A DNA stretch of 64,000 nucleotides. Source: Mycobacterium sp. PO1. Its GTDB lineage: Bacteria > Actinomycetota > Actinomycetes > Mycobacteriales > Mycobacteriaceae. Under the pieces are notes generated by a model, which saw nothing but the letters and a program-made list of their open reading frames with translations, searched no databases and was not told the origin of the DNA. Position 1 is the first letter of the stretch, and each line of letters starts with the position of its first letter. The position numbers and the translations under genes were made by a program. Where the stretch lies: positions 358 through 64,357 of the forward strand of contig NZ_BLTG01000009.1 in NCBI RefSeq assembly GCF_017312405.1. Direction: 5' to 3'. Below are positions 40,573 through 48,763 of this stretch, in pieces.

Positions 40573-41492
40573 GGCCGACGTGTTCGCACTGGAGCCTGGC
40601 GTGGCTCGTCGCTGCTCTCGTCGTGACCGTCTCTGCGTGCGGCGGTGGGGCGGACCCTGGACGCAGTGAGATCGTCGTCACCACCAATATCCTCGGTGAC
40701 GTGGTGCGCCACGTGGTCGGTGACGCCGCTGAGGTCCGGGTCCTCATGAAGCCGAACGCTGACCCACACTCGTTCGGCATCTCCGCTCAGGAAGCTGCGG
40801 CGATGAACTCGGCGGGGCTGATCGTCTACAACGGCCTGGGGCTCGAGGAGAATGTGGAACGAAACGTCGAAAGTGCCGCGGAACAGGGCGTTCCGACCCT
40901 TGCGGTAGGCGAGGACATCGATCCGATCCGGTACTCCGAAGGCGATACCGCGGGTGCGCCCGACCCGCATTTCTGGACGGATCCGCAACGGATGATCACC
41001 GCTGTCGGTGTCATCGAGGATGCAATCGTCAATGAGGTCAACGGAATCGACACCGCCGCGATCGTGCGCAACGCTGAGGTCTACCGCCGGCAGCTGACAG
41101 AGCTCGACGCCTCGATGGCCGCCGACTTCGAGACCATCGCTGTCCAGCGCCGAAAGCTGGTCACCAATCACCACGTGCTCGGCTACCTCGCTCAGCGGTT
41201 CGGCTTCACGGTGATCGGTGCGATCGTGCCCAGCGGGACCACCCTGGCCGCTCCGAGTCCATCCGACCTCGAATCGCTCGTGGGTGCCATCGAAACCGCT
41301 CGAGTACCTGCGATCTTCATCGACTCATCGCAACCGGAGAAGCTGGCCCGGGTGCTGTCGGAGCAGGCCGACATCGCCGTCACGATCGTGCCGCTCTACA
41401 GCGAATCACTGAGTCCGCCAGGTACACCCGGCGCGACGTATGTCGACATGATGCGTTCCAACACCGACTCCATCGTCAAGGGGCTGCGATGA
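40569..41492 (+). CDS. aztC: zinc ABC transporter substrate-binding lipoprotein (AztC-type)
   Basis: Cluster A-I/ZnuA-like periplasmic zinc receptor of 307 residues, anchored through lipobox VSAC. Metal ligands are suggested by NADPHSFG, APDPHFWTDP, NHHVLGY and the aspartate in IFIDSSQ. The long His-rich loop of classical ZnuA is missing, as is usual in AztC proteins that receive zinc from AztD. GTG 40569 overlaps the upstream stop (GTGA), and the gene ends 32 bp before the aztD start. Confidence 0.9.
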   Translation: MRPTCSHWSLAWLVAALVVTVSACGGGADPGRSEIVVTTNILGDVVRHVVGDAAEVRVLMKPNADPHSFGISAQEAAAMNSAGLIVYNGLGLEENVERNVESAAEQGVPTLAVGEDIDPIRYSEGDTAGAPDPHFWTDPQRMITAVGVIEDAIVNEVNGIDTAAIVRNAEVYRRQLTELDASMAADFETIAVQRRKLVTNHHVLGYLAQRFGFTVIGAIVPSGTTLAAPSPSDLESLVGAIETARVPAIFIDSSQPEKLARVLSEQADIAVTIVPLYSESLSPPGTPGATYVDMMRSNTDSIVKGLR

Positions 41493-41524
41493 CCGCAGCC
41501 CGATCAGCTCAGAAGGGAGCAGAT

Positions 41525-42733
41525 ATGTGCGACATGCGGTGGCTCTACCGCGCCGGCGCCGCCTCGTGTGCGGCAGCGACCCTGGTGGCGTGCTCGTCCG
41601 GAACCGACAGTGCCGAGAGCACCCAGAGTCCGGAGTCGGCGCCCGCCTCGGAGGCGCCTGCCGAACCGATCGCCGAGCCCGTCGTCGCCACTTACGATGG
41701 CGGTCTCTATGTCCTCGACGGCGAGACCCTCGAGTTCGCCCAGGACATCCCGCTCGACGGCTTCCTGCGGGTCAACCCCGCCGGCGACGAGGCGCACGTG
41801 CTCGTGACCACCGACGAGGGATTCCGGATTCTCGATGCGGCGGGAGGCCAACTGACCGACGACACCTTCGCCGCGTCGGATCCGGGACACGTGGTCGTGC
41901 ACGGGGAGAACACCGTCCTGTTCGCCGACGGCTCGGGCGAGATCACCGCATTCGATCCGCACGCGCTCGAAGAGGGGGGCTTACCCGAGACCAGCACCTT
42001 CACCACGCCGGAGCCTCATCACGGGGTCGCAGTCATTCTCTCCGACGGCACGTTGGTGCATTCGCTGGGCGATTTGGACAACCGCATCGGCGCGGTGGCG
42101 ATGCAGGGCGACCGCGAGATCGCCCGCAGCGAAGAATGCCCCGGTATCCACGGGGAGGCGGTAGCCGCCGACGAGGTCGTCGTGCTCGGTTGCGAGAACG
42201 GTGTGCTGACCTACGCCGACGGGTCGTTCACCAAGATTCCCAGCCCGACCCCGTACGGTAGGTCGGGAAACGTTCGCGGACATGATGATTCGCCGGTCGT
42301 GCTGGCCGACATGAAGGTCGACCCGGACGCCGAGATGGAGCGGCCGAACCAGTTCGCTCTGATCGACACCACCACAGACCAAATGCAGGTGGTCCAGCTC
42401 CCCGAGTCGGTCAGCTACTGGTTCCGTTCGCTGGGCCGGGGGCCCCGAGGCGAAGCACTGATCTTGGGCACCGACGGAAAACTGTACGTCTTCGATCAGG
42501 TGACCGGTGATCAGATCCAAGCGATCGACATCATGCAGGCGTGGTCCGAACCCGACGACTGGCAGGCCGGTGGGCCGGCGGTGTTCACCCGCGAGGATGC
42601 GGTCTACGTGTCCGACCCGGCGACTCGGCAGATCCATCTCGTCGACCTGCAATCGGGCGCTGTCACGGCATCGACGACGTTGGAGCAGGCCCCCAACGAG
42701 CTCAGTGGGGCCGTCGGACATCACCACCATTAG
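41525..42733 (+). CDS. aztD: periplasmic zinc metallochaperone AztD (lipoprotein)
   Basis: A 402-residue beta-propeller lipoprotein (lipobox LVAC) that in AztABCD systems hands zinc to AztC. Likely metal sites include TPEPHHGVAV, ECPGIHGEAVA and VRGHDDS, and the protein ends in a natural GHHHH tail. ATG 41525 follows AGAAGGGAGCAGAT; the ATG at 41489 overlapping the aztC stop lacks such a site. It shares the ECP...LGCENG element with the propeller fused to the permease upstream, suggesting duplication. Confidence 0.88.
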   Translation: MCDMRWLYRAGAASCAAATLVACSSGTDSAESTQSPESAPASEAPAEPIAEPVVATYDGGLYVLDGETLEFAQDIPLDGFLRVNPAGDEAHVLVTTDEGFRILDAAGGQLTDDTFAASDPGHVVVHGENTVLFADGSGEITAFDPHALEEGGLPETSTFTTPEPHHGVAVILSDGTLVHSLGDLDNRIGAVAMQGDREIARSEECPGIHGEAVAADEVVVLGCENGVLTYADGSFTKIPSPTPYGRSGNVRGHDDSPVVLADMKVDPDAEMERPNQFALIDTTTDQMQVVQLPESVSYWFRSLGRGPRGEALILGTDGKLYVFDQVTGDQIQAIDIMQAWSEPDDWQAGGPAVFTREDAVYVSDPATRQIHLVDLQSGAVTASTTLEQAPNELSGAVGHHHH

Positions 42734-42757
42734 GCGAGTCGGTGCGACGATGGTGGC

Positions 42758-43597
42758 GTGACCCGAGCTGACATCCTCATCACGGCGTCAGAGCTGGCGC
42801 GCCACCTCGCCGTCGGCCGACCGGTGAACGTCCTCGACGTCCGTTGGGAACTGACACACCCCGATGGGCGCGAGGCGTTCTCCGCCGGTCACGTCCCCGG
42901 TGCCGTGTACGTCTCGCTCGAGGATGAGTTGACCGATCACGCTGTGACGGGTCGCGGGCGCCATCCGTTGCCGTCCGGGCAGGCCCTCGAGCAGTCCGCT
43001 CGCCGCTGGGGGATGCGCGCCGGCATACCCACCGTGGTCTACGACGATTGGAATCGCGCCGGTTCTGCCCGGGCGTGGTGGGTGCTGACCGCGGCGGGTG
43101 TCCAGGATGTCCGCATCCTCGATGGCGGGCTCTCCGCCTGGGTGGAGTTCGGCGGTGATCTCGAAACGGGCGTGGCCACCGTCAGTCCCGGTGACGTGAC
43201 GGTCGCGCATCGCGACCTGTACCAAGGTGCGCTGCCGACGTTGACCGCCGACCAGACAGCGGAGTTCGGCGGCCTAGTGCTTGACGCGCGCGCTCCCGAG
43301 CGGTTTCGCGGCGAGCGCGAGCCGGTCGATCCCGTCGCCGGCCACATTCCCGGCGCTCGCAATGCCCCGAGCACGTCGGTGCTGTCGGTCGACGGAACAG
43401 TCCGCTCCGACGATGAGTTGCGTCAGTTCTTCGCCGAGCGTGGCGTCGACGGCGTAGGCGCGTACTGCGGTTCAGGTGTCACCGCCGCGGTGTTGATCGC
43501 GGCCCTGCAGATGGTGGGCACCGAGGCCCGGCTGTTTCCGGGGTCGTGGTCGCAGTGGTGTGCCGAACCGGACCGGCCGGTGGCCACGGGAGACTAG
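42758..43597 (+). CDS. thiosulfate/3-mercaptopyruvate sulfurtransferase (rhodanese)
   Basis: Two-domain rhodanese of 279 residues. The N-terminal domain is catalytically silent (VYDDWNRAGSARAWW), and the C-terminal domain carries the persulfide cysteine Cys237 in YCGSGVTA. This CGSGVT loop is typical of sulfurtransferases of the SseA group. GTG 42758 lies 24 bp after aztD. Whether it belongs to the zinc operon is unclear. Confidence 0.9.
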   Translation: MTRADILITASELARHLAVGRPVNVLDVRWELTHPDGREAFSAGHVPGAVYVSLEDELTDHAVTGRGRHPLPSGQALEQSARRWGMRAGIPTVVYDDWNRAGSARAWWVLTAAGVQDVRILDGGLSAWVEFGGDLETGVATVSPGDVTVAHRDLYQGALPTLTADQTAEFGGLVLDARAPERFRGEREPVDPVAGHIPGARNAPSTSVLSVDGTVRSDDELRQFFAERGVDGVGAYCGSGVTAAVLIAALQMVGTEARLFPGSWSQWCAEPDRPVATGD

Positions 43598-43622
43598 ACC
43601 GTCTGTTCAGTCGGCCCGTGCG

Positions 43623-43730
43623 TTCGGCCGGCTCACTCAGTTCGGCCGGCTCACTCAGTTCGGCCGGCTCACTCAGTTCGGTCGGCTCACTCAGTTCGGT
43701 CGGCTCACTCAGTTCGATCGGCTCAGTCTG
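43623..43730 (+). repeat. 18-bp tandem repeat (6 copies)
   Basis: Six 18-bp units with consensus TTCGGCCGGCTCACTCAG, starting at 43623, 43641, 43659, 43677, 43695 and 43713. The last three carry T or A substitutions, forming a gradient. The stop codon and last seven codons of the convergent cysteine-rich gene lie inside the last two units. Confidence 0.92.
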
Positions 43731-44113
43731 GCCATGTTCAGCTCGGCGCGCAGGTTCGTCGGGAGATCGCCCGGATCCCACTCGCCGGCGGCTATCCATT
43801 TGCACACCGCCTCGGCATCGACCTCGTCGCGCACCGGACCGATCCACTGCATGGATGACACGGGGGTCCGGTCCCTCGTGCAGGGCTGCAGCACCAGCAT
43901 CACGTCCCGCCCCGAATTGCCCGGCTCTGCCGAGGTCTTCGCGCCGCAGGCGAAAGTGCCCAGCAAGCAATTGGTCACGACCAGCACGCCGTGCGGGCAG
44001 TTGCGTACCACCTGTCGCAGCTTCGGCATCACCATCGCGGTGACGTCGGTGCCGCAGGCCGTGCAGACGGCCACGGTGAAGGGGTTGCCGGTGTGTCGTT
44101 GCTTCGCGCTCAA
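43709..44113 (-). CDS. cysteine-rich hypothetical protein (ferredoxin-like)
   Basis: A 134-residue protein with CTACG near residues 17-21 and later NCPHGVLVVTNCLLGTFACG, a spacing reminiscent of thioredoxin-fold 2Fe-2S ferredoxins. I cannot assign it further. The TTG 44113 start is supported by AGGAG 7 nt upstream; a GTG giving VAVCTACG is the alternative. Its C-terminus (ARLSRSN) is encoded within the 18-bp repeat array. It is divergent from the SDR gene across a 129-bp gap containing palindromic sequence. Confidence 0.6.
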   Translation of the reverse strand: MSAKQRHTGNPFTVAVCTACGTDVTAMVMPKLRQVVRNCPHGVLVVTNCLLGTFACGAKTSAEPGNSGRDVMLVLQPCTRDRTPVSSMQWIGPVRDEVDAEAVCKWIAAGEWDPGDLPTNLRAELNMARLSRSN

Positions 44114-44209
44114 CGCTCGTCTCCTCGGTAGCCTCCGCGCAGCAGGGCCGTATTGGTAACGGTTTTCAACAATACCGGCTTCACGCTACAGTGCCCCATG
44201 GTCGTTGTC

Positions 44210-44222
44210 GAAAACTGTTTTC
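44210..44222. promoter_or_regulatory. palindrome GAAAAC-T-GTTTTC, candidate operator
   Basis: A perfect 6-1-6 palindrome 20 bp before the SDR start. The half-site GTTTTCAAYAA recurs at 44162-44172 and 44217-44227, so two regulator sites may flank the divergent promoter region. No regulator gene is adjacent. Confidence 0.5.
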
Positions 44223-44242
44223 AATAACTTAGGAGGATGTCC

Positions 44243-45100
44243 GTGGGTCGAATGACCGGCAAGGTCGCTTTCGTCACCGGGGCTGGCCGCGGGCAGGGTC
44301 GCAGCCATGCTGTTCACTTGGCCGACGAGGGGGCCGATCTCATCATCGTCGACATCGGACAGAACATCGAGACGAATTCCTACCCCTTGGCCACGGCTGC
44401 CGATCTCGAGGAAACCGCCCGACTCGTCGAGAAGTCCGGCCGGCGGGTGATCACGGCCCAGGTCGACGTCCGGGACCGGGTGGGCCTGAAGAAGGTACTC
44501 GACGACGCGGTCGCCGATCTAGGCGGTTTGGACGTGGTGGTCGCCAACGCGGGTATCTGCCCGCTGGGCAACGACATTCCCGTCCAAGGCTTCAACGATG
44601 CGTTCGATGTCGATTTCGTCGGCGTGGTGAACTCGGTTCACGTCGCACTGCCGCATCTGAAATCGGGCAGTGCGATCGTCGTGACCGGGTCGGTGGCGGG
44701 ACTGGTGCCGCAGACCGGCATCAACGGGCAGGGCGGCATGCAGGGAGCCGGCGGTGACGGATACGGACTGGCGAAGAAGATGATTCGCGACTACACCAAG
44801 TCCCTTGCGCTCACGATGGGGCCGCAACGGATCCGGATCAATGCGGTGCACCCCACCAACGTCGACACCGACATGCTGCACAACTCGGCGATGTACAAGA
44901 CCTTCCGTCCGGATCTGTCGGAACCGACTCGCGAAGACGCCGAAGTCACGTTCCCGTTCATGCAGGCCATGCCCGTGCCCTACATCGAAGCCTCGGACAT
45001 CTCCCATGCCGTGGTCTATCTCGCCTCCGACGAGTCCCGGTATGTGACCGGCCAGCAGTTGTTCGTCGATGCCGGAGCCTCGCTCAAGCTCGGCCTCTGA
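44243..45100 (+). CDS. short-chain dehydrogenase/reductase, mycofactocin-coupled type
   Basis: A 285-residue NAD-dependent SDR. The cofactor motif TGAGRGQGRSHA, the insert around IVDIGQNIETNSYPLATAADLEET, and the catalytic YGLAKK fit the group of mycobacterial SDRs with tightly held NAD that are thought to need mycofactocin (TIGR03971). GTG 44243 sits 6 nt after AGGAGG; ATG 44237 abuts that site and ATG 44252 is another option. Substrate, probably an alcohol or steroid-like carbonyl, is unknown. Confidence 0.87.
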   Translation: MGRMTGKVAFVTGAGRGQGRSHAVHLADEGADLIIVDIGQNIETNSYPLATAADLEETARLVEKSGRRVITAQVDVRDRVGLKKVLDDAVADLGGLDVVVANAGICPLGNDIPVQGFNDAFDVDFVGVVNSVHVALPHLKSGSAIVVTGSVAGLVPQTGINGQGGMQGAGGDGYGLAKKMIRDYTKSLALTMGPQRIRINAVHPTNVDTDMLHNSAMYKTFRPDLSEPTREDAEVTFPFMQAMPVPYIEASDISHAVVYLASDESRYVTGQQLFVDAGASLKLGL

Positions 45101-45149
45101 CCGGGCTTCAACCGTTTGACCGCGGGCCCGCTGGGTAACCGCTGGCACC

Positions 45150-45656
45150 ATGTGGTTCGACGACTGGTCCGACATCGTCCGGGTGCTCGTTGTGGGCACC
45201 GCCGCTTACGTCGGACTGGTTGCCGTGTTGCGGGTTTCGGGCAAGCGGACTCTGGCCAAGCTCAACGCCTTCGACCTGGTGGTCACCGTGGCGTTCGGTT
45301 CGACGCTGGCCACCATTCTGCTCAGCTCCGACGTGTCCTACGCCGAAGGTGTCACGGCTCTGGTTCTGCTGGCGGTTCTGCAGTTCGTCGCGGCGATGAT
45401 CTCGTCGCGTCTACGCTTGGGCAGGGCCGTGATCACCGCACGTCCGACTCTGCTGCTGCGGGACGGGGCCGTCCTCGACGAGGCCCTGCTCGAACAGCGC
45501 ATCAGCGCCGACGAGATCCGCCAGGTGGTGCGGGCCAGCGGCGCCGGCAGTTTGGCCGCCATCGCGGCCGTGGTGCTGGAGACGGACGGCACCCTGAGCG
45601 TGATCAGCGCCGACCGCCTCGGTGACGGCTCTGCCCTCGGCGGCCTGTCAATGTGA
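45150..45656 (+). CDS. DUF421 (YetF-like) membrane protein
   Basis: A 168-residue protein with three N-terminal transmembrane helices (about residues 8-28, 42-60, 66-84) and a cytosolic domain with RPTLLLRDGAVLDEALLEQRISADEIRQVVR, typical of DUF421. Function not established. Its stop lies within the ancestral 3' end of the convergent CobW gene. Confidence 0.85.
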   Translation: MWFDDWSDIVRVLVVGTAAYVGLVAVLRVSGKRTLAKLNAFDLVVTVAFGSTLATILLSSDVSYAEGVTALVLLAVLQFVAAMISSRLRLGRAVITARPTLLLRDGAVLDEALLEQRISADEIRQVVRASGAGSLAAIAAVVLETDGTLSVISADRLGDGSALGGLSM

Positions 45657-45843
45657 GTGGCTGTGCGTCACACCCCAAGCAGGCAACGGATCGTCGAACC
45701 TGAGCCAGGCGTCTTCACCCGCTGACAGCTCCAGGTCCGTCAGCAGCGCACCGGAGAGCAACTCCTGCACCCGCTCCCGGTCCAGCTTGACCCCGATGAA
45801 CACGATCTCCTGCCCCGGCGCGATATCGGTGCTCGACCAGTAC
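45648..45843 (-). pseudogene. out-of-frame 3' end of the CobW GTPase gene
   Basis: Translation in the +1 frame gives the expected family C-terminus ([49 protein letters not shown], ending THSHSH). Removing one base at about 45843 would restore a normal gene of 45648-46797. Confidence 0.75.
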
Positions 45844-46797
45844 TTGGGCGGGTTCGATCACCAGATTCGGCCCGGCCTGTGACCAGATGGCCGCGATGGC
45901 CGGCCTGCTGGCGATCCAGCAGAACCCCTTGCTGCGCAGGATGCGGGTCATCTGGCCCAGCGCTCGGGCCAGGCGGTTCGGGTGGAACGGCCGGTCCGCC
46001 CGGAAGGTCATGGAGCTGATGCCGTACTCCTCGGTCTCCGGGGTGTGGCCATCGGCGATCTCCTCGTCCCAGCCCGGCGCCTCGGCGGCCAGGATCGGGT
46101 CGAACAGACCGGTGTCGAGCACCTTGGAGAGATCGACGACGCCGTGGTCGGTGTGGATCAGTTTCGCGGTGGGATTCAGCCGTCGTACCAGCGTTTCCAC
46201 CGTGGCCAGCGTGGCCGGGGTGACCAGGTCGGTCTTGTTCAGCAGAATCACGTCCGCGAACTCCACCTGGTCGACCAGGAGGTCTGAGATGCTGCGGGCG
46301 TCACCTTCCCCGGCGCTCATCTGTCGGTCGGCCAGCGCCTCTCCCCGGGCGAGCTCGGTCAGAAATGTCGAGGCGTCGACGACGGTGACCAGCGTGTCGA
46401 GCCGGGCCAGCTGTCCGAGGCTGAAACCGTCCTCGAACTCCCAGCTGAAGGTGGCGGCCACCGGCATCGGCTCGGAGATCCCGGTCGACTCGATGACGAG
46501 CTGGTCGAATCGATTCTGGCGGGCGAGCGCGCCGACTGCTTCGACCAGGTCCTCGCGCAGCGTGCAGCAGATGCATCCGTTGGTGAGTTCGACCAGCTTC
46601 TCCTCGGTGCGGTCGAGGTGGCCCTGACCGGCCACCAGGGCGGCGTCGATGTTGACCTCACTCATGTCGTTGACGATGACGGCCACCCGGCGGCCTTCGC
46701 GGTTGGCCAGGATGTGGTTGAGCAGGGTCGTCTTACCGGCGCCCAGGAATCCGGAGAGCACAGTGACGGGCAGTTTCGGGGACGCGTCGGAAGCCAT
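45715..46797 (-). CDS. CobW/COG0523 zinc-chaperone GTPase, C-terminus frameshifted
   Basis: Metal-delivery GTPase with Walker [10 protein letters not shown], metal motif [13 protein letters not shown] and NKTD, followed by the CobW_C domain ([16 protein letters not shown]). The protein follows the family up to LVIEPAQ and then changes to an alien Gly/Ala/Arg-rich tail: an extra base near 45843 moves the frame. In the other frame the sequence continues [17 protein letters not shown] and on to WGVTHSHSH with a stop at 45648-45650. ATG 46797 appears leaderless (TATCAT -10 on the minus strand, 46809-46804) and is overlapped by a Zur-like box. Confidence 0.85.
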   Translation of the reverse strand: MASDASPKLPVTVLSGFLGAGKTTLLNHILANREGRRVAVIVNDMSEVNIDAALVAGQGHLDRTEEKLVELTNGCICCTLREDLVEAVGALARQNRFDQLVIESTGISEPMPVAATFSWEFEDGFSLGQLARLDTLVTVVDASTFLTELARGEALADRQMSAGEGDARSISDLLVDQVEFADVILLNKTDLVTPATLATVETLVRRLNPTAKLIHTDHGVVDLSKVLDTGLFDPILAAEAPGWDEEIADGHTPETEEYGISSMTFRADRPFHPNRLARALGQMTRILRSKGFCWIASRPAIAAIWSQAGPNLVIEPAQVLVEHRYRAGAGDRVHRGQAGPGAGAGVALRCAADGPGAVSG

Positions 46798-46804
46798 GTA
46801 TTAA

Positions 46805-46819
46805 TGATAATCATTTTCA
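46805..46819 (+). promoter_or_regulatory. Zur-like box 4 (cobW / znuA)
   Basis: TGATAATCATTTTCA, containing the perfect core ATGATAATCAT. It overlaps the minus-strand -10 of the CobW GTPase (46804-46809) and lies 62 bp before znuA. Confidence 0.82.
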
Positions 46820-46869
46820 TTTAATGCGCACCAGTTGACCGGCCGTGTGCGCTTCCAATTGGCAACGGT

Positions 46870-46875
46870 TATCGT
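46870..46875 (+). promoter_or_regulatory. -10 hexamer (TATCGT) of znuA
   Basis: TATCGT fits TANNNT and ends 6 nt before GTG 46882, again predicting a leaderless mRNA. Confidence 0.45.
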
Positions 46876-46881
46876 TGCCGG

Positions 46882-47955
46882 GTGAACGCAGTTCGATCCT
46901 CGACAATGCGCGTGCTGACAGCCTCCTTCGCGCTCGCCCTCCCTCTTGCCTTGTCGTCCTGCGGCAGCGATGAGGACTCCAGCAGCTCGGCCGGCACCCC
47001 GCCCCCCTCGGAGGGCGGATGCCCGACGGCACCGGTCGACGTCGTCGTCAGCGTCGATCAATGGGGAGACATCGTTTCCCAGGTCGGCGGCGCCTGTGCC
47101 GACGTCACCACGGTTCTGGCGAGTTCCTCGGTGGACCCACACGACTACGAGCCCACCCCCGCCGACGCCGCGTTGTTCGACGGCGCGCGGCTCGTCGTCC
47201 TCAACGGCGGCCACTATGACGAGTGGGCGGCGAAGCTGGCGGCCTCGTCGGCCCCGGATGCCCCGGTGATCAACGCCGTCGAACTGAGTGGACATGAGGG
47301 CGAAGAAGGGCACAGCCCGGAGGGCGAAGAAGGGCGCAGCCCGGAGGGCGAAGAAGGGCACAGTCACGAGGGGGAAGAGGGGCACAGTCACGAGGGGGAG
47401 GCCGGCCACGACCATGCCGGTGAGGGCAACCCTCATGTCTGGTACAACCCGGCGGTCGTGAACGAGGTGGCCGAAGCGGTGACCGCCCAGCTCAAGGATC
47501 TGGCGCCCGACGCCGCCGATTACCTCGATGAGCGGCACTCCGAGTTCAACAACGTGATGAAGCCCTACAACGACGCCATCGCCACGATCAGGTCCGGCGC
47601 CCAGGGCAAGACCTACGCCGCCACCGAGAGCGTGTTCGACGACATGGCTTCGGCGCTGGGGATGCAGAACCGCACGCCGGAGGGTTACCAGGCCGCGTCG
47701 GCGAACGAGGCCGAGCCGTCTCCGGCCGATCTGGACGCCTTCCTGCGTCTGCTCGGTGACCGCGGGGTGGACGTGCTGATCTACAACACTCAGACCGAGG
47801 GGTCCGTGCCCGAGCAGATCCGGGCGGCAGCCGAGCAGGCCGGAGTCCCCGTGGTCGAGGTCACCGAGACGGTGCCGCCGAACACCGAGTCGTTCCAGAC
47901 CTGGCAGGTGGGACAGCTCGACGCACTGGCCGAGGCCCTCGGTGTCCGAGCATGA
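46882..47955 (+). CDS. znuA: zinc ABC transporter substrate-binding lipoprotein ZnuA
   Basis: A 357-residue cluster A-I zinc receptor. The lipobox is LSSC (PLALSSCGSD). Zinc ligands are suggested by SVDPHDYEPTP and GNPHVWYNP. Between them lies a long His/Glu-rich loop (residues about 135-178) built from four 24-bp DNA repeats encoding EGEEGHSP/H units, longer and more regular than usual. GTG 46882 appears leaderless. The znuC start overlaps its 3' end by 14 bp. Confidence 0.95.
   Translation: MNAVRSSTMRVLTASFALALPLALSSCGSDEDSSSSAGTPPPSEGGCPTAPVDVVVSVDQWGDIVSQVGGACADVTTVLASSSVDPHDYEPTPADAALFDGARLVVLNGGHYDEWAAKLAASSAPDAPVINAVELSGHEGEEGHSPEGEEGRSPEGEEGHSHEGEEGHSHEGEAGHDHAGEGNPHVWYNPAVVNEVAEAVTAQLKDLAPDAADYLDERHSEFNNVMKPYNDAIATIRSGAQGKTYAATESVFDDMASALGMQNRTPEGYQAASANEAEPSPADLDAFLRLLGDRGVDVLIYNTQTEGSVPEQIRAAAEQAGVPVVEVTETVPPNTESFQTWQVGQLDALAEALGVRA
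47296..47391 (+). repeat. 24-bp tandem repeat coding the His-rich loop of ZnuA
   Basis: Four in-frame units beginning at 47296, 47320, 47344 and 47368 (GAGGGCGAAGAAGGGCACAG plus four bases), followed by a diverged fifth. Each adds eight residues. Confidence 0.85.
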
Positions 47956-48724
47956 GTCGGCAGCCGTGCCGGCGCTGGCGTTCGACGACGTCAGCGTTGT
48001 CCGGGGCGGGCGCACGATCTGGTCGGATTCGACGCTGCGGGTCGAGGCCGGTCAGTTCGTCGCCGTCATCGGCTCCAATGGTTCCGGGAAGACCACGCTG
48101 CTCAAGGTGATCCTCGGGTTGCTTCCCGTCGCGCACGGAACGGTGCAGGTGTACGGCTCCCGTCCGGGTGCGCGTAACGACGAGATCGGCTATGTACCTC
48201 AGCACTACGACGTCAACGCGACCGAGGCGATCCGGGCCAGGGACGCCGTGTTGCTGGGGCTCACGGGACGGCGGTGGGGCTTCGCGCGGCCCCGCGCAGA
48301 GGATCGCCGTCGCGTCGAGGAGGCCCTGAATTGGGTCGAGGCCACCGACTTCGCCGACCGGCGGCTTTCGGAGTTGTCCGGCGGACAGCGTCAACGCATC
48401 GCGCTCGCCAGCGCGCTGGTGGCTCAGCCGCGAATGCTCATTCTCGATGAACCGCTGGCTTCGCTCGACATTCGTACCCAGCACGAGATCGTCGAGCTGC
48501 TCGCCAGGCTCAAGCGTGAGCTGGCGGTGACGATTCTGGTGGTCGCCCACGATCTCAATCCCCTGCTGGCGGTGCTCGACAGTGCGATCTACCTGCTCGA
48601 CGGCCACGCCCATCACGCGGCGATCGATCAGGTGGTGGATTCCGATCTGCTCACCCACATGTACGGCACGCGGATCAAGGTTGCGCATACCCTGCAGGGG
48701 CAGCTCTACATGCGGAGCGACTGA
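47942..48724 (+). CDS. znuC: zinc ABC transporter ATPase ZnuC
   Basis: A 260-residue ATPase with Walker A GSNGSGKTT, signature LSGGQRQRI, Walker B LILDEPLASLD and switch VAHDLNPL. A His-rich patch (DGHAHHAAIDQ) follows. GTG 47942 overlaps the znuA stop. It is the ATPase for ZnuB/ZnuA. Confidence 0.93.
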   Translation: MSEHESAAVPALAFDDVSVVRGGRTIWSDSTLRVEAGQFVAVIGSNGSGKTTLLKVILGLLPVAHGTVQVYGSRPGARNDEIGYVPQHYDVNATEAIRARDAVLLGLTGRRWGFARPRAEDRRRVEEALNWVEATDFADRRLSELSGGQRQRIALASALVAQPRMLILDEPLASLDIRTQHEIVELLARLKRELAVTILVVAHDLNPLLAVLDSAIYLLDGHAHHAAIDQVVDSDLLTHMYGTRIKVAHTLQGQLYMRSD

Positions 48725-48763
48725 TGACTTTGCGGAGCAACCGATGACTTTGCGGAGCAACCG
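48724..48763 (+). repeat. 20-bp direct repeat between znuC and znuB
   Basis: Two copies of ATGACTTTGCGGAGCAACCG (48724-48743, 48744-48763), with a related stretch at the end of znuC. The duplication adds extra ATG codons out of frame and GCGGAG-like ribosome sites before znuB. Confidence 0.85.

Noticed and set aside
42719..42733. GHHHH at the C-terminus of AztD as a cloning-tag artefact
   Set aside because: The surrounding chromosome is continuous and natural, and His-rich tails are reasonable in a zinc chaperone.
43623..43730. Possible CRISPR array
   Set aside because: Units are directly adjacent 18-mers without spacers, and there are no cas genes; a simple tandem repeat.
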